A stretch of DNA of 64,000 nucleotides from the NCBI GenBank assembly GCA_021018995.1, contig CM037587.1:6202866-6266865 (forward strand), written 5' to 3'. The notes below the pieces were generated by a model. That model had not been told where the DNA came from and made no database searches. It saw only the letters and a program-made list of their open reading frames with translations. The stretch is from Chloranthus sessilifolius. Its lineage: Eukaryota; Streptophyta; Magnoliopsida; Chloranthales; Chloranthaceae. Shown here in pieces: positions 11,682 to 22,992 of the stretch (its first letter is position 1; each line of letters opens with the position of its first letter). The translations under genes and the position numbers were made by a program.

Positions 11682-12466
11682 CTAAAAAGATTTCAGAAAG
11701 CAGGGTGAGCTACATCATAGCTCAATAGAAGAAAAACCATCTAAATGAATTGAATATGCAAATCATGCTATCTCATATCAGAAAACAAATCCAGATCATG
11801 TACTCAAAGCAAATCAGTTAAAAGCTGGAAACCTTATGCAAGATGTCAGATGTTATGCAGATATATTATCAGAATACTTAAAGTGTGTCTATTTAACTTA
11901 AGAAACTCCCGTGACTGTATAGCACGGAGTAAACAGGAATGTCCGATAGGAAACCCCAACCAAATCGTCGTTCACATGAACAATTTTGAAAGTGCAACAA
12001 TGCCTCATCTATGGAGCGCTATTGTGAGATTTGAAAGCAAATGCACAAGTGTGCTCGGACTCATACCGCCGGGCCGGTGGGGATCATCTGGATTAAATCA
12101 TCAAATCACATACTTATATACCTCACAGATCAGATAGCAGGAATTCAGAAAACAGATTTTTCAGATATACAGATCGGAAACAGAAATCAAAACGACAAGG
12201 ATCGTGCTATGCATACATGCTTGGTAAAACAGAAATCAGGGCATGAACATGAAATGAACATAAAATCATACTCAAAAGCAGTTTAAGTTGGTTTTCTCCT
12301 ACCTCGGATCGGTTTATCTTCTAAGCAAATCCAAAGCTTTTTCGACGTCGGTTTATCCTATACCATATGCACAGTATATTAAGTGTTAGGAACGTCAGAG
12401 AACTACCCGGCACAATATCCGGGGTGTCTACTTCATGAAGTCAAGACAGGCAAAAACAGGGGTGAG

Positions 12467-12915
12467 TGATCGATCACCACCCACTGTAGATCGATCACCA
12501 CCTTGGTGATCGATCACCAACCTGCTTATCTCTCTCTCAACACAGTCAAGGTTGATCGATCACCACCTTGGTGATCGATCACCAACCCTCCTGTAGATCG
12601 ATCACCACCTTGGTGATCGATCACCAATGCAATTTCAAAAACTTCCCCCTCCGTCCATCACTTCACTTATATAGATTGATCGATCACCACCTTGGTGATC
12701 GACCACCAACCCCATTGTAGATCGATCACCACCTTGGTGACCGATCTCCAGCCGCCATGTAGATCGAACACCACCTTGGTGATCGATCACCCACTCGGGC
12801 AAGAACTTCCCACTTCGGGTCTCGCTTCCCATGAGGCTTATCTGATTGATCGATCACGGTCCTTGGTGATCGATCACCAACTCTGATCGATCACCACCCT
12901 TTGGTGATCGATCAC
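12467..12915 (-). repeat. TGATCGATCA dyad-pair array, 19-bp pitch
   Basis: Pairs of TGATCGATCA-like palindromes start at 12488/12507, 12553/12572, 12595/12614, 12677/12696, 12719/12738, 12761/12780, 12847/12867 and 12884/12905; another copy is at 12467. Six of the eight pairs are spaced exactly 19 bp, with the near-constant spacer CCACCTTGG. Each pair is also part of a larger inverted repeat (GATCGATCACC and GGTGATCGATC). Confidence 0.9.
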
Positions 12916-13671
12916 CAATGATGTAAAGGAGTTCACCTCCCATCCATTTTTGATCTCCCTCCACTAATGGTTGTTCAATCACCATTAATACCTCATAAAT
13001 ACACACTTTAAGCTATTCATTTAACCCTATTTAACACACACAACTCACCTTGTTCGTGGGTTTCTTGGGGTTCCGGCAATGGCCCGAAAAGAGGGTTCCA
13101 AACCTAGATCTCGGAGCTCTTCCTCGATCCGGATCCGGCGAGAAGCTCTTCAGCTCTGGTTCGACAGATCAAGGCCTCACACACCAATCTCAAACTCCAG
13201 GTAACTCAATCACCTTGGTCTAGCTACTCTAGCTTAGAAATCCCTCATCTTCTCTCTTGCTAACCCCTTTTTCTTCTCTCTCAAAGGATCTCTTTCACGC
13301 CTTCTTAGCACAAATCTCCAACCTATGGAGCAATTAGGGCAAGGGGATGAAGGAGAAGAAAAGTGGAAGTCTCTCCTCTCTTGTCTCCCTTCCTTCCTCT
13401 ATAAGCTACCTCCTCAAAACAGAATTCCTGTTTTGCCCTTGGTGCCTGTTCCGGTGTGAAGCATGAACACAGTTGCTTCTGCGCAATGTGTTCCACCTAC
13501 CCTCTACACATCTAGGATCTAGATGAAATTTCACACGTGATCTCATCTCACCACAGTGCCACATCATTTAAACTAATATAACCCTAAAGTTTTTGAATCA
13601 ACCTTGGTTTCTGTGCCGGGCACGCGAATCAAAGCAGTCAGGCTCGTGTTCTAATTTTCAGGGTCGTTACA

Positions 13672-13878
13672 GGCGAAGCCCTTAATTCCCCAAAATTCGG
13701 TGGGTTGTTCGTTGATGGGAGGGGACACAGGTGGAGTTGGCTGATGGAGTGGTGGAGCCGACTGAGTAGGCTGTTCGGCCTATGGGGCTGCCTGAGCCTG
13801 GCGGCTTGAGGAACCAGCTTTGGAAATAGGCCTCTTTGAGGTAGGGTTTCGAATAGGGGTGGCTTTCTTATGCCCCAT
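13672..13878 (-). pseudogene. Accessory ORF, N-terminal part
   Basis: The minus-strand ATG at 13878 opens MGHKKATPIRNP and continues through a basic, then Pro/Gln-rich segment (PPLHQPTPPVSPP) to the insertion of solo LTR F; a TAG stop lies near 13780. After excision of the LTR and one copy of its target duplication the frame runs on into 11187-10025. The start is supported by the open frame and by an AT-rich leader upstream. Confidence 0.5.
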
Positions 13879-14574
13879 GTAAAAAATGAAACACTCAACA
13901 GAAAGCCAGAAAACCAGATAGAACAAAATGATTCAAAAAGAGGAACTGTAATTCATAAAATAAAGGGTTTATACCTGGAGCAAGGCCCCAATCCGGTTCC
14001 AAAGGGTGAAATCGAAGTCCCTTTGCAATGTACAGTGGATTCCCCCTCGGATTTCGGCCAAAAATATGAAGAATAGCCCCAAAATCGGCAAAACCCCCGA
14101 AAACCCTAAGCCCAAACCCCCTGATATGCAAACACGAAAATGCCAAAAAGAAAATAGAACCCCCCACTTAATCGAGAAATTCGACCCTCGATTTCAAATT
14201 CGTGGGTTGAATTTAAAAATGGAGGTCTATTGCTTGGGTCCAAATGGACTTCGTTAGAGCCCAAGTCACTCAGGTTACTATATTTGACTAGGACAATAGT
14301 ATCACAGTCGAATTTGAGCGTGTAAAATTTTTAAAGAAAAGGCTTTAAATTCGCCCCAATTAATTCACACGCCTATTTGTGAGTAACCATCCGGGGTTAG
14401 GTTGAAGTCCCAAAATTTTACGGTTGTTTCTAGTAGATAGGGACTGTGAAACAGCCACAAAATTTAACAAAAATAAAATGGATCGCCAAAATCACCCGCA
14501 AAAATTGATAGTCTTCTATATAGCAAGTACGTAAATACAAAGTATGATACAGTGAACACAAAATTTCTCAAAAT
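13879..14574 (-). other. Leader between pol and accessory ORF, gene-like 5' UTR
   Basis: On the minus strand, 14170-13990 is a GC-moderate stretch with TTAGGGTTTTCGGGGGTTTT, then TTGCTCCAG|GTATAAACC and a pyrimidine-rich run ending TTTTTTAC just before the ATG at 13878. This looks like a leader exon and a short leader intron, though a convincing AG acceptor is not visible. 14574-14250 holds no gene; it is the only place where two different elements could be joined. Confidence 0.35.
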
Positions 14575-14812
14575 TAATCGAACAGGCTCGGAAACTGGTC
14601 TCGGAGCTCAGCCTCTCGCTCCCAGGTGGATTCCTCTGGTGTATGATTCTGCCATCGGACGAGAACCAAAGGAATCCTCTTAGTGCGTAGGATCTGCTCG
14701 TTACGGTCCAAGATCTGAACCGGGTCCTCAATCACCGTCAAACCATCCCGAAGCTCGATGGGTTGGTAATCAAGTACGTGAGTCGGGTCACGGATGTATC
14801 AACGCAGCATCG
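14575..14812 (-). pseudogene. Chromodomain, end of pol
   Basis: The minus-strand translation runs LDYQPIELRDGL, VIEDPVQILDRNEQILRTKR, IPLVLVRWQNHTPEESTWER, EAELRDQFPSLFD, stop. VRW, then EESTWE, then an acidic helix is the chromodomain pattern found at the C-terminus of integrase in chromoviruses, thought to direct insertion into heterochromatin. This places the pol block in the chromovirus branch, Tekay/Del type. A frameshift separates it from the integrase upstream. Confidence 0.85.
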
Positions 14813-15095
14813 ACACATGGAAGATGTTGTGCATGCTTGACAATTGCGACATCAGCGCCAACGTACGGAGGACTCAGTTTCCCTCGTTTCCCGAATCGTA
14901 TAACGCCCTTCGTACGCGAAATTCGAACGAAAACATTCTCGCCAACCTAAGTAAAAATCAAGTGTTAGAGCGAATTTTCACATGGAATATGTACCAAGTG
15001 ATGAATACACATTAGTGCAATTAAACTACCTTAAAATCCACGTGTCTCCGTTTGAGATCGGCATAGCTCTTCTGTCGACTCTGTGCTACTCGTAG

Positions 15096-15926
15096 TCACT
15101 CACGAATCAACTGAACCGTCTCGGTCGTGCGCTCGACTATCTCAGGGCCAATAATGAGCTTCTCACCCACTTCTTCCCAGTTCAACGGCGATCTGCACCG
15201 TCGTCCATTTAAAGCCTCGAACGGAGCCATACCGATGCTAGCCTGAAATCTATTGTTGTAGGCGAACTCGATCAGAGGTAAGTGTTGGTCCCATGACCCG
15301 TGAAAATCCAACATGCAAGCTCTCAGCATGTCCTCAATGATCTGGTTCACTCGTTCAGTCTGGCCATCCGTCTGTGGGTGAAACGCCGAACTAAAGTCAA
15401 AACGAGAACCCATTCCCTCCTGAAATCGCTGCCAAAAGTGTGAAGTAAACAACGGGTCTCTGTCTGACACAATACTAGCCGGTATCCCATGCAGTCTAAC
15501 AATCTCCTTCAGGTATAACTCTGTAAGTCTACTGGCTGTATACATGGTATTGTATGGCAGGAAATGAGCAGACTTGGTTAGCCGATCGACAATGACCCAA
15601 ATGGCATTATTCTTCCTCAGTGTTTTCGGCAACCCGAGAATGAAATCCATGGAAATAGCTTCCCATTTCCACTCAGGCACAGGTAAAGGCTGCAATAGGC
15701 CTGCAGGATTCTGATGATCAACCTTAACCTGTTGACAAACCAAGCACCGCGATACATACTCAGCAACGTCGCGTTTCAAACCTCGCCACCAGAAACTCTT
15801 CATCAAGTCCTGATACATCTTGGTGCTACCAGGATGTATGGCATACATGGATTTGTGAGCCTCTTCCAGAATAGTGTCCCGAAGCTCAGTACTCGTCGGT
15901 ACGCATACACGGTCGTGAAACAACAA
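15096..15926 (-). pseudogene. Chromovirus integrase
   Basis: An open stretch of 276 codons contains the HHCC zinc finger (HKSMYAIHPGSTKM ... CLVCQQVK) and the catalytic D,D-35-E core: D in SMDFILGLP, D in SIVSDRDPLFTS, E in HPQTDGQTERVNQ. The C-terminal part covers the GPY/F-proximal region (LIEFAYNN, APFEALNGRRCRSPLNW). It would insert the cDNA into host chromatin. It connects upstream to RNase H through damaged sequence (15927-16160) and downstream to the chromodomain through a frameshift. Decayed, but all catalytic residues remain. Confidence 0.9.
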
Positions 15927-16160
15927 GGTCTCATCTGCTGGTATGGAGAAATCCTTCTTACTGCCATTCTCAACATCTCATCTGATCACCATCAGCTCAT
16001 CATCTGTCATCTGAAGCTTCCTGATATTCTTGAAGAGCGTAGGGCGCAATACTAGTGTGGCCATCAATGCTCCCGAGCCTTTGACATCGAACCGTGAGCT
16101 GCCCAAAGCCATATCCTCCAAAAGCTTCCATCTCTGAATCCGGCTAACAAGATGTGACAA

Positions 16161-16565
16161 CTATGCTGAAGACCTCCTACTAAGAGCATCAGCAACGACG
16201 TTCGCCTTTCCTGGATGGTACTGAATCGAGAAATCATAGTCCTTCAAGAACTCCATCCATCGTCGTTGCCTCATATTCAAGTCCTTTTGAGTGAATAGGT
16301 ACTTGAGACTCTTGTGATCGGTGAATATATCGAATATCTCACCGTAGAGGTAATGTCTCCAGATCTTCAAGGCGAATATAACTGCTGCTAACTCTAAGTC
16401 ATGCGTCGGATAGTTTCTTTCATGGTCCTTCAGCTGCCTAGAACCATACACAATAACTTGCTCGTGTTGATTAAGCACACAGCCTAATCCGCCATAAGAA
16501 GCATCACTGTACACTGCGAAACCTCCACTGTCGGAAGGTATAGCAAGTATCGGTGCCGTAGTCAA
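16161..16565 (-). pseudogene. Chromovirus RNase H
   Basis: The 134-codon frame has the Ty3/Gypsy RNase H pattern: [13 protein letters not shown] (first Asp), [20 protein letters not shown] (Glu), [14 protein letters not shown] (Asp) and the closing VVADALSRR. It degrades the RNA strand during reverse transcription. The connection region to RT (16566-16712) is broken by a stop at 16608 and a frame change. Confidence 0.88.
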
Positions 16566-16712
16566 ATGATGCTTCAGCTCCTGGAAGCTCTGCTTGCACT
16601 GATTTGTCTAGTCAAACTTCACATTCTTTCTCGTGATCTGTGTAAGTGAACCCGATATCTTCGAGAAACCCTCGACAAATCTCTGATAGTACCCTGCCAA
16701 ACCAAGGAAACT

Positions 16713-17616
16713 TCAAACCTCTGTAACTGTCGTAGGCTGTTCCCATGTCACCACAAAATCTATCTTTGTAGGTTCCACTGAGATACCCGCTTCAGAGACT
16801 ACGTGGCCCAAGAAACTAGCCTGCTCAAGCCAAAACTCACACTTACTGAGTTTGGCATACAACTGATGGTCCCTGAGTGTTTGAAGAGCCATCTTCAGAT
16901 GCTGCACATGCTCCTCTCTGGTTTTCGAATAGATGAGGATGTCATCTATGAAAACTACCACAGATTTATCAAGATGTGGTTTGAACACTCTGTTCATCAG
17001 ATCCATGAAAGATGCAGGCGCATTCGTCAATCCAAACGGCATCACTAAAAAACTCATAGTGGCCATAACGCGTCTGAAATGCAATCTTGGATATATCTTC
17101 CGTCTTGATCTTGAGCTGGAGATAGCCTGACCTCAGATCAATCTTTGAAAAGAACTTTGCACCTTGCAACTGATTAAATAAGTCATCTATCTGGGGAAGA
17201 GAATAACGATTCTTAATCGTCATCTTGTTGAGCTGCCTATAATCAATACACGGACGCATCGATCCATCCTTCTTTTTCCCAAAAAGAACCGGTGCACCCC
17301 AAGGAGAAACACTTGGTCGAATGAAGCCTTTGTCTAACAGTTCCTAAAGTTGTTCCTTGAGTTGTTTAAACTCAGTAGGCGCCATCCGATATAGAGCTTT
17401 GGATAACGGTTCTGTACCCGACACTAGCTCAATCGCAAACTCAATCTCTCGATCAGGTGATAATCCAGGTAAGTCCTCTAGAAAGACATCAGGATACTCG
17501 CAGACCACCTTGATAAGAGCCAAGTCATTCTTCTTCTCTGTAGAATCTTGCAAGTAGGCCAGATACCCACTGCAACCATTCTTCATCATGCGCTCGGCCT
17601 TAATGGCTGAAACCAA
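16713..17616 (-). pseudogene. Chromovirus reverse transcriptase
   Basis: The minus strand encodes [64 protein letters not shown] and, after a frame change near 17060, [20 protein letters not shown] and [12 protein letters not shown], the catalytic FIDD box. A TAG near 17344 and one frameshift break it. It belongs to the pol block with the chromodomain. The family copies genomic RNA into cDNA in virus-like particles. Confidence 0.9.
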
Positions 17617-17639
17617 CGGCGCAACCTTGGATTTAACTC

Positions 17640-18005
17640 CACAGAATCATAAGGATTTTCGCTTTGGCAGTCGAAAGGTCACGATCTTTCGTAGACAGTC
17701 CACGCTCGCATGATAAGCTGCCAACCAATCCATTCCGAGAATGACGTCGAACCCTTCCATGCTCAACGTAATCATGTCGGTCACTGTTCATGCTCATCAA
17801 TCATCACGATGACTGACTGACATGCTGTATCAGTGCATACTGAACTTCCCGTAGGGATCTTTACGTCTAAAATGAAAGCAAGGGGTTCGGGAGTGATACC
17901 CAACTTCTCTGAGAAGGAAGGAGTAATAAATGAGTGCGTAGACCCAGGGTCTATAAGTACTCCTGCTTTAATTTTATTCGGGTCGCCTCGATGACTCATC
18001 ATAAG
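17640..18005 (-). pseudogene. Chromovirus aspartic protease
   Basis: The sequence MMSHRGDPNKIKAGVLIDPG, STHSFITPSFSEKLGI is the retropepsin region of Tekay-type elements; the active-site triplet reads D-P-G-S instead of D-S/T-G. A frameshift lies near 17780. The reading frame upstream is cut exactly by the Athila insertion at 18006-18010 and continues at 32395 or above. Confidence 0.75.
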
Positions 18006-18259
18006 GGTACTGATCGATGCCAAAATGTGACTATATTTCGCACCTTAATCCCTACATTTAGCTGTTCGATGAAAGCATCTGATGGTTGTTGTAAGGTTTT
18101 GATATTTACAGGTGTTTCCGACCGTTGGATCGTTAAAGAGCATAAAAGAAGGTAATTAAAGGCTACACAAGAGCTATGGACAAAGAGGTCAAATGAAGCA
18201 TCGAAATCCGTGAAGAAAATCAGCATCTAGCAAGAGAGAGAAGACTTTACCCTGAGATG

Positions 18260-18423
18260 TCAATCGATTGAGGTATACGTGTCAATCGATTAACTCATGG
18301 AGAGAAGATTGTACCCTTAAATGTCAATCGATTGAGGACTAAGTGTCAATTGATTGACACGTGAAGACAACTTTGTCCCGAATTAAAAGTCAATCGATTA
18401 AGATTTAATTCTCAATCGATTGA
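18260..18423 (+). repeat. Three TCAATCGATTGA pairs in U3 of the 5' LTR
   Basis: Starts 18260/18282, 18324/18346 and 18390/18412: each pair exactly 22 bp apart. Some arms are decayed at the central CpG (18346 reads TCAATTGATTGA). The last pair ends 29 bp before the TATA box, where enhancer elements of LTR promoters usually lie. Confidence 0.95.
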
Positions 18424-18452
18424 GGTTATTAGGGTTAGGGTTGCTCGGCTGC

Positions 18453-18460
18453 TATAAAAG
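18453..18460 (+). promoter_or_regulatory. TATA box of the Athila 5' LTR
   Basis: TATAAAAG in a GC-richer context (GCTCGGCTGCTATAAAAGGG), conserved in the 3' LTR at 31422-31429. Transcription would start about 30 bp downstream. Confidence 0.8.
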
Positions 18461-19447
18461 GGAAGCTACGAGTTTGTTTAAAGGGGGGAATTATTTAAGA
18501 ATTAATAGAATTTTTGCATCTTGAGAGATATACTTTTTGGGAATTTGAAGGGTTCTTCTTTTCTCCTTCTTTTAGGGTTCTATCTCGGTAGATTGTAAAT
18601 AGGTTTTGCATTGTTTTTCCTTTACGTTCATGAAAGCATAGATTGTATTTAGGAAAAATAATTGTAAACAAAGATTTTTTGGAAGAAATGAAAAGAGGAA
18701 TGGCTTTGAATGAACAAGGAGATCATACACCAAAGATGAGCGGCTAAATCAGTTGATCGGGGAAGATGTGATCCCTAGATAAGTAGCAATTTTTTATGAT
18801 TAATACCGCAGTTAATTTATGTCATCATGAAATTGTTTTGCTAAAAGTTTGTGTTATTAAAAATATATTGAATGCTTGTTATGACCGTTGATTGCACGTA
18901 TCAACGGCCGTAATCGCTAGATCTGGACCTGCAGACTGATCTAGGCTGCAGAGCGATTATATTTTTACTGTCGTGATCTAAACATCATGAGATATGCTAT
19001 GCTTCTTACATGACTCATACCGCAATGATAGGCTGAGTCATTGTTTTTAGATAGGGTATGCCGGATTGATGATCATGTTTTCTTACTAATCATTTTTCTA
19101 TACGAATGATAGTGTGAATGATGCTTTAATGAAACTGTGGGTTTTAATGATAGAAAAGGGGTACAAATCTGGGATAGCATATTCCTTGATCATATTTAAA
19201 TATTGTTCTTAGATTCATCCTAAATTAGTTGTTTAGATTAATTTATTTTTCTTGCATTTAGGAAAAGTGTGATAAATTTTTGGTAAAATTGAATCTGTCC
19301 TTTGGTACTTCCTTGGGGACGTTTTTAAATCTCTGAAAGAATTAATTAAAATTCACATTTCCCTGTGGGTTCGACACCCTTGTTCTTGCCATACTACAAT
19401 AGATCTTGTGCACTTGCAAGGGTACACTTTAAAACCGATCAAGTTTT

Positions 19448-19463
19448 TGGCGTCGTTGCCGGG
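19448..19463 (+). other. Primer-binding site, tRNA-Asp type
   Basis: TGGCGTCGTTGCCGGG lies 6 bp after the LTR end and is complementary to the 3' end of plant tRNA-Asp apart from one C-to-T change. This primer is typical of Athila elements. Confidence 0.85.
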
Positions 19464-19519
19464 AAAATCGGAAGAATTTTGATTAATTCGGAAAAGGATT
19501 TGTTGAAACTGCTTGACAG

Positions 19520-20032
19520 TCAATCGATTGAGACCTTGGCTTCAATCGATTGACTGTGTTTTGTGTTTTGTGTTTTTCTAACTTGCCTTGTCAATCGATT
19601 GACGCGAAAGAGTCAATCGATTGACTATGTTTTGTGTTTTGTATTTTTCTAAGTTGCCTTGTCAATCGATTGACACGAAAGAGTCAATCGATTGACTGTG
19701 GTGAGTAAAAAATTTCTTTTCTTCTGATATTGGCTACTGTTTATCATAGACTCAATCGATTGAACATTCTCTGTCAATCGATTGAGACTGGGATATCATT
19801 TTCTGTGAAAATTCTGGGTCTCTATCAATCAATTGACATCACAGTATCAATCGATTGACTAGGCCTCTGTTGCTGGCCATTTCCGCTGACAGTTCTGTGC
19901 TGACTTACTTTGACTCTTTGAACCTCAATCGATTGAAAACAATTCTTCAATCGATTGACTGATAAAGTCATTTGTTTGAAAATTTATGTTTGCTTGTGTC
20001 AATCGATTGAAATACTTGTTTCAATCGATTGA
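19520..20032 (+). repeat. Seven TCAATCGATTGA pairs in the gag leader
   Basis: Starts 19520/19542, 19591/19613, 19662/19684, 19752/19774, 19825/19847, 19925/19947 and 19999/20021: all 22 bp apart. Spacers differ in sequence (for example AGACCTTGGC and AACATTCTCT). Pairs two and three are copies within a 71-bp tandem duplication (about 19550-19691). Confidence 0.95.
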
Positions 20033-20090
20033 AGTTGAATTTTTTTGGGTTTGTTGTGGATTCATCAAACCTTGTTGTGAGTGTTGGTGC

Positions 20091-21475
20091 ATGAGCTTTA
20101 CTCGATCTCATCACCCGCATCTGCAACTGTTTAATCTTGAGATCGAAAGATCTTGTAGAGAGAATCGTAGAATCCAGAGGAACCAGTATCATCATACTGA
20201 GACCATGGCAGACCAAAGGTAAGAGAGAAATGTGAATAACAATAATGGGAACGTCAATAATGAAAATAATAGGAACAATAATTTTGATGAGGGCCCTAGA
20301 ACATTGGAATATTATAATGATCCTAGTTTTTACGAGGATCAGGAATGTGTCATGCATGCTCCCATTCCAGGGAACCACTATGAATTCAAATCAGCAATGA
20401 TTTAAATGCTACCAATTTTCCATGGATTAGCAAATGAAAATCCGCACGTTCATCTAAATGAATTCACTGGGGTATGCAAAATGTTCAGAGTCCACAATGT
20501 CACTGATGAGATAGCTAAACTCCGACTTTTTCCTTTCTCTTTAAGAGATAAGGCAAAAATTTGGTTCTATTTCTTAGAACCACAATCTATCCAGAGTTGG
20601 GCAGAGCTACATCGTCAGTTCCTTAAAAAATATTTTCCCATGACTAAAGCCATTGAGTTGCGTCAGAAGATTCAATTCTTTTCCCAACAACCTACAGAAA
20701 CATTCCATGAATGTTGGGAACATTTTAAAGAACTGATCAGAAGTTTCCCAAATCATCAAGTTCCAAGATGGCAACAAGTCAAGTTTTTACAATGGCCTGA
20801 TTCCAGAAGAGGGGCGTATGGTTGATGCATCCTGTGGTGGATCATGTGCCACAAAAGAAGCTGACGAATTGTGGGCATTGTTTGAGAAGTTATATCAAAC
20901 TTTTGCACCTAAATCTCATGTGTTGACAAGAGATGGATTGTATGATGTCAACAATAATACCTCTGATCTATCAACAAAGGTTGACATGTTGTCTAAACAA
21001 ATGAATATGTTGTTAGCTGCGACTAAGCAAGCTAAAGCTCCTGTCACCCCCACTGTGTGTTCAATTTGTGACCACCCAGGTCACATGGCTAATGAGTGCC
21101 CTACTACCTTGTCATTCTTTCCTGATGAACCTACTCCTCAAGAGCATGTCAATGTGACTCAATCTTATCAGCAGCAAGGTAAAAACATGTACTCCAATAC
21201 CTACAATCTGGAATGGAAAAATCACCCCAACTTAGGATGGGGTGGATCGAACCAAACCGTCGTAAACCAAAGACAGAGCCAACACAATGGGTGAATTTCC
21301 AGCAGAATTCTAATTTCCATAAGAATTCCAATCTCCACCATAATGCACTGTATTATCATCCAAATTCTGAGTACAAAAAAAATCAGAATTTTAATCAAAA
21401 TCTCAATCAATCACATCCTAGTACTTCGAAAGATTCTAATTTAGAAGAAAAGGTGATGTGAAGCATGCAATCTTT
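20091..21475 (+). pseudogene. Athila gag
   Basis: The first suitable ATG is at 20091 (MSFTRSHHPHLQL). Stops at 20221, near 20403 and near 20823 and a frameshift near 20790 break the gene. The core at 20406-20825 (FHGLANENPHVHLNEFTGVC, LRDKAKIWFYFLE, AELHRQFLKKYFP) is the plant gag capsid domain. A CCHC knuckle CSICDHPGHMANEC lies near 21058-21099. The Asn/Gln-rich tail (NFQQNSNFHKNSNLHHN) reaches the stop near 21460. The capsid protein would package the element's RNA. Confidence 0.85.
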
Positions 21476-21614
21476 TCAGCAGATGATAATGGACCAAGTC
21501 AGTCAATTGCCCAATCAACTGAGTCAACGAGAGGAAAGTAGGCTTCCCAGCAAACCCATCAACAATCCTCGAGGCTAAACACCACCTGATGAAGGACCAT
21601 CGAATAGTCAACAG

Positions 21615-22478
21615 TTGAAGGCTGTTACGGTCCTGAGAAGCGGCAGAGAGGTGGATAATCAAGTGGAAATGCCTGTGGAATCTGATCAGGAAAAAGAGAA
21701 AGAAAGAGACAAAGAGCCAGAGAAAGAATCAGAGAAAAGAAAAGAATCAGAGAAAGAGAAAGAGCAAGGAAGAGATAAAGGAAACGAAAAAGTAATAGAG
21801 GAAGAGTCTCCTCCAACCGTCCAACAAGGACATGAAAAAGAATCGGAATTGGAATCTACACCTTATGTCCCAAAGGCACCATTCCCTAAATGCCTAACTC
21901 CTCCATCTATAATGGGAAAGGGACCAGCAAAAATGGAAGAAATCTTTGAAACAGTCAAGCAAGTAAAGATAAATCTTCCATTACTTGAAACAATCAAACA
22001 AGTTCCTGAGTATGCCAAGTTTTTCAAAGATTTGTGCACTTGTAAGAGAAAAGCACGTAATCATGTTTCAAAGAAAGTGTTCTTGACAAATCAAGTTAGT
22101 TCGATATTGCAATTGGAAACCCCACAGAAATTGAAAGACCCTGGAGTCCCAACTGTTCCATGTGTCATTGGTGGGCAACCAATTGAAAAGGCGTTATTAG
22201 ATTTGGGAGCAAGTGTTAATCTAATCTCATACTCAGTATACGAGAAACTCGGATTGGGTGAATTGAAACCCACGACGGTCACACTCCAACTGGCTGATAG
22301 GTCAGAAAGAAGACCTAGGGGTATTATCGAGGATGTTTTCGTTGGAATAGACAAGTTTATCTTTCCAGTGGACTTCGTTGTTTTAGACATGGAACCACCT
22401 GTTAAATCAATTAATCAAGTCCCCATCATCCTTAGACGTCTGTTTCTCGCCACTGCGAATGCTTGCATTAATTGTTGA
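21615..22478 (+). pseudogene. Athila protease region of gag-pol
   Basis: The open frame begins AVTVLRSGREV, has a long Lys/Glu-rich linker (residues 20-75, mostly KEKE repeats), then FKDLCTCKRK, and the retropepsin site LLDLGASVNLISYSVYEKLG with D-L-G-A-S. It ends in a frame change after VPIILRR (usually ILGRPFLATA). Linker and protease are arranged as in other Athila elements. The protease would cut gag and pol. Confidence 0.85.
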
Positions 22479-22992
22479 ACAGGAGTCATGGACGTTTCTT
22501 TTGGAAACATGAAGGTTAGATTGAACATATTCCATGCGATGAACCATTTCTCTAACGAGGAAGAGGTCGAATGTTTTTACATCGATTAGATGGACGAAGT
22601 GGTGGATGAGGCATTACCATCAATGCTCACCAAAGAAGAATTTGAAACTGCTTTATTGGCCATCTATGAAGAAAAAGGATCTGAAAGGAAGCAGTCAGAA
22701 GAGACGAAGTCGAGTTTATCATGTCCAGATGATGACTTATGTGAAACTGTGACTAAGGTAGAATCATTACCTATTGAGGTAAAGGATGTGCTGACTCCAT
22801 CAATTGAGCAACAACCAACTATGGAATTGAAATAGTTACCTGAGTCGCTCAAGTATGCTTTTAAGGGGCCACGAGAAACATTTTCGGTAATAATTTCCTC
22901 TACATTGTCGGTAGAATAAGAGCATGATTTATTGAAAGTGTTGAAAGAGCACAAGCAGGCCATCGGATGGACCCTAGCTGATCTAAAAAGGA
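22479..22992 (+). pseudogene. Athila pol, protease to RT connection
   Basis: Stops at 22477, 22587 and 22835 and others break the frame, but pieces are recognisable: MDVSFGNMKVRLNIFHAMNH after the protease and LPESLKYAF then HKQAIGWTLADLKRIDPSVC before RT. The last motif (IGW.L.D.KGI.PS.C) is constant in Athila-type RT and shows the reading order is intact. Confidence 0.75.

Larger units (their letters stand above)
11188..13671 (-). mobile_element. Solo LTR, family F
   Basis: It starts TGTAACAGCCCGGATTTCC and ends CAGGGTCGTTACA, with perfect target duplications GGCGA at 11183-11187 and 13672-13676. Removing it restores the accessory ORF frame. Length 2484 bp. Minus orientation is inferred from the order of donor and acceptor landmarks shared with other chromovirus LTRs. 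It carries the best TGATCGATCA array of the window. Confidence 0.93.
18011..19441 (+). repeat. Athila 5' LTR
   Basis: 1431 bp. It contains three palindrome pairs just upstream of a TATA box at 18453, and a tail (CTGTGGGTTCGACACCC...) shared with the 3' LTR. Near 18890-18945 it has about 20 bp more than the 3' LTR, including the small hairpin CCGTTGAT...ATCAACGG. Confidence 0.96.

Noticed and set aside
19520-19553. 34-bp 12-10-12 units as recombinase sites of the loxP/FRT type
   Set aside because: The size is suggestive, but each arm is itself a palindrome, 25 copies lie in one element without rearrangement, and no tyrosine recombinase gene is seen.
18260-20032. Regularly spaced repeats resembling a CRISPR array
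   Set aside because: The DNA is plant nuclear, the spacing holds only within pairs, spacers are 10 nt and no cas-like gene exists.
21615-21816. Minus-strand Leu/Ser/Phe-rich frame opposite the gag-protease linker
   Set aside because: It is the shadow of the Lys/Glu repeat of the linker on the plus strand.
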